Source: REEB95 sp035648735 (GTDB lineage Bacteria > Pseudomonadota > Alphaproteobacteria > ATCC43930 > CGMCC-115725). From it: a DNA stretch of 23,111 bases. Made by a program: the position numbers and the translations under genes. The DNA lies in contig DASRKX010000047.1 of NCBI GenBank assembly GCA_035648735.1, positions 1-23,111 on the forward strand, read 5' to 3'. Below are positions 22,104 through 23,111 of the stretch, piece by piece (positions within the stretch are counted from its first letter, which is position 1; every line of letters starts with the position of its first letter). The notes under the pieces are model-generated. The model did not search any database and was not told where the DNA came from. It saw nothing but the letters and a program-made list of their open reading frames with translations.

Positions 22104-23111
22104 CTAATTGGCGGCGGCCGGGTGGGCGCGCGCCGCGTTCACGTCGTTCGCGGCAACCGCGTTCGCCGCATTGCCCCAATCGTTGCGGATATAGGTCAAC
22201 AGCGCAGCGACCTGATTGTCGGATAGTTTCCAGCCGAAGGCGGGCATGCCGGGCGCGGTCGGCGAGGATTCGGTCGCCACCGCGTGGCCGCCGTTCAACA
22301 CAACGTCGAGCAGCGTGGCGGTATCGGCAGCCTGCACGGCCGGACTCTTGACCAGTGTCGGGAAAATTCCCGCCACCCCCGCGCCGGATTCCATGTGACA
22401 GGCGGCGCAGTTGACGACGTAGAGCGCCCGGCCCGCTTGCATGACGGAGTTGCTTGCGGCCAGCGGCGCGGGTGCCGTCCCCGCGGGTGCTGCGATGTCC
22501 TTGAGATAGGCGGCGATCGCCTGTAAATCGGCATCCGTCAGCTTCGAGGTCGAATCCGCCACCACCAGCGCCATCGGGCCGGATGCCACCTGTCCACCGC
22601 CCCAGCCTGTCTTAAGATAGGCGACGACGTCGTCGGCCGACCAAGCGCCCAAGCCGGTGCGCTGATCGTTGTTCAGGGGCGGCGCGTACCAGCCCTGCAA
22701 CGTCGCACCCGCCATGGGCTGGCTCTTCTTGTTGGCGCCCATCACGTTCATGGGAGTGTGGCACGTACCGCAATGGCCGAGCCCCTCCACCAGATAGGCG
22801 CCGCGGTTCCATTCGTCCGATTTGGCCGGGTCGGCGCGGAATTCGCCGGGCGTGAAATTGAGCAGGTTCCACGCGATCATGCTGGAGCGGATGCTGAACG
22901 GGAAGGGCAAGCGGTTGGTCTCGACCGCATCGCTCACCGGATCGATGGTGGCGAGATAAGCCCTCAACGCCAGCAGATCCTCGCGCGTCACATGGGTAAA
23001 GGCGGGATAGGGCTCGGCCGGATAAAGATGCTTGCCGCCCGGCGCGATCCCCTGCTGCATGGAGCGCACGAAATCATCGTCGCTCCAGTCGCCGATGCCG
23101 GCCTTGGGGTC
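22104..23111 (-). CDS. Multihaem cytochrome c, 5' end outside window
   Basis: The frame is open from the window edge (residues DPKAGIGDWSDDDFVRSMQQ) to TAG at 22104-22106, showing 335 residues. Two c-type haem sites are visible: CGTCH at visible residues 114-118 and CAACH at 235-239, with candidate Met ligands at SGPMALVV and PGMPAFGW. The sequence before the first site (YPAFTHVTREDLLALRAYLA) is the spacer that follows an earlier haem in the triheme cytochrome c subunits of alcohol and gluconate dehydrogenases, so a third CXXCH probably lies outside. It should be periplasmic. No C-terminal anchor. It is co-transcribed with the cytochrome b-Mo fusion, for which it is the likely electron partner. 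Confidence 0.92.
   Translation of the reverse strand, partial: DPKAGIGDWSDDDFVRSMQQGIAPGGKHLYPAEPYPAFTHVTREDLLALRAYLATIDPVSDAVETNRLPFPFSIRSSMIAWNLLNFTPGEFRADPAKSDEWNRGAYLVEGLGHCGTCHTPMNVMGANKKSQPMAGATLQGWYAPPLNNDQRTGLGAWSADDVVAYLKTGWGGGQVASGPMALVVADSTSKLTDADLQAIAAYLKDIAAPAGTAPAPLAASNSVMQAGRALYVVNCAACHMESGAGVAGIFPTLVKSPAVQAADTATLLDVVLNGGHAVATESSPTAPGMPAFGWKLSDNQVAALLTYIRNDWGNAANAVAANDVNAARAHPAAAN

Noticed and set aside
20396..22351. A 651-codon open frame on the plus strand.
   Set aside because: Antisense to the cytochrome b-molybdopterin fusion and part of the cytochrome c gene, both firmly supported.

Overview
The window is high-GC DNA with strong G/C third-position bias. Several features point to an alphaproteobacterium, order not resolved. 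They are the hemC-hemD-mitofilin-like-hemY block divergent from tsaD-gpsA, three PAS_5-type proteins, an HWE-family histidine kinase, a perfect CtrA box (TTAA-N7-TTAAC), two EcfG-type promoters (GGAAC-N16/17-CGTT), and an indolepyruvate oxidoreductase whose beta subunit has a long C-terminal extension. No phage, transposase, integrase, CRISPR or rRNA genes were seen.

Layout. 1-225: C-terminal end of an unrecognised + strand gene. 235-1710 (-): two PAS_5 proteins and a secreted glycine-rich protein in one overlapping unit, with a CtrA-like box just upstream. 1854-3685 (-): cytosolic PAS-PAS-HWE kinase and a single-domain response regulator, overlapping by ATGA. 3820-11079 (-): a co-directional run of gpsA, a class I glutamine amidotransferase, a SIRT5-like sirtuin, a short MetE-like zinc methyltransferase, and iorA-iorB; tsaD lies upstream of it on the same strand. 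12327-16466 (+): hemC-hemD-mitofilin-like-hemY, every junction overlapping by 4 nt.

16415-16698 looks like a deletion scar: the 3' ends of two divergent genes, one unrecognised and one AHSA1/SRPBCC, joined head to head. tRNA-Thr(CGT) with a clear sigma-70 promoter follows. 16905-20327 is a patchwork of small genes: a secreted protein of unknown function, a ferritin-like protein behind an EcfG-type promoter, a third PAS_5 protein, a membrane protein broken by a 1-nt frameshift behind a second EcfG-type promoter, and a DUF488 protein. 20366-23111 (-) is a two-gene redox module: a multihaem cytochrome c (cut by the window edge) and a cytochrome b fused to a sulfite-oxidase-type molybdopterin domain.

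Themes. The hem operon makes uroporphyrinogen III. The kinase/regulator pair and the two EcfG promoters point to general stress response control of scattered genes; the link between them is inference. The most unusual items are the cytochrome b-molybdopterin fusion, whose Mo domain is predicted to face the cytoplasm, the frameshifted gene behind an EcfG promoter, and the deletion scar.
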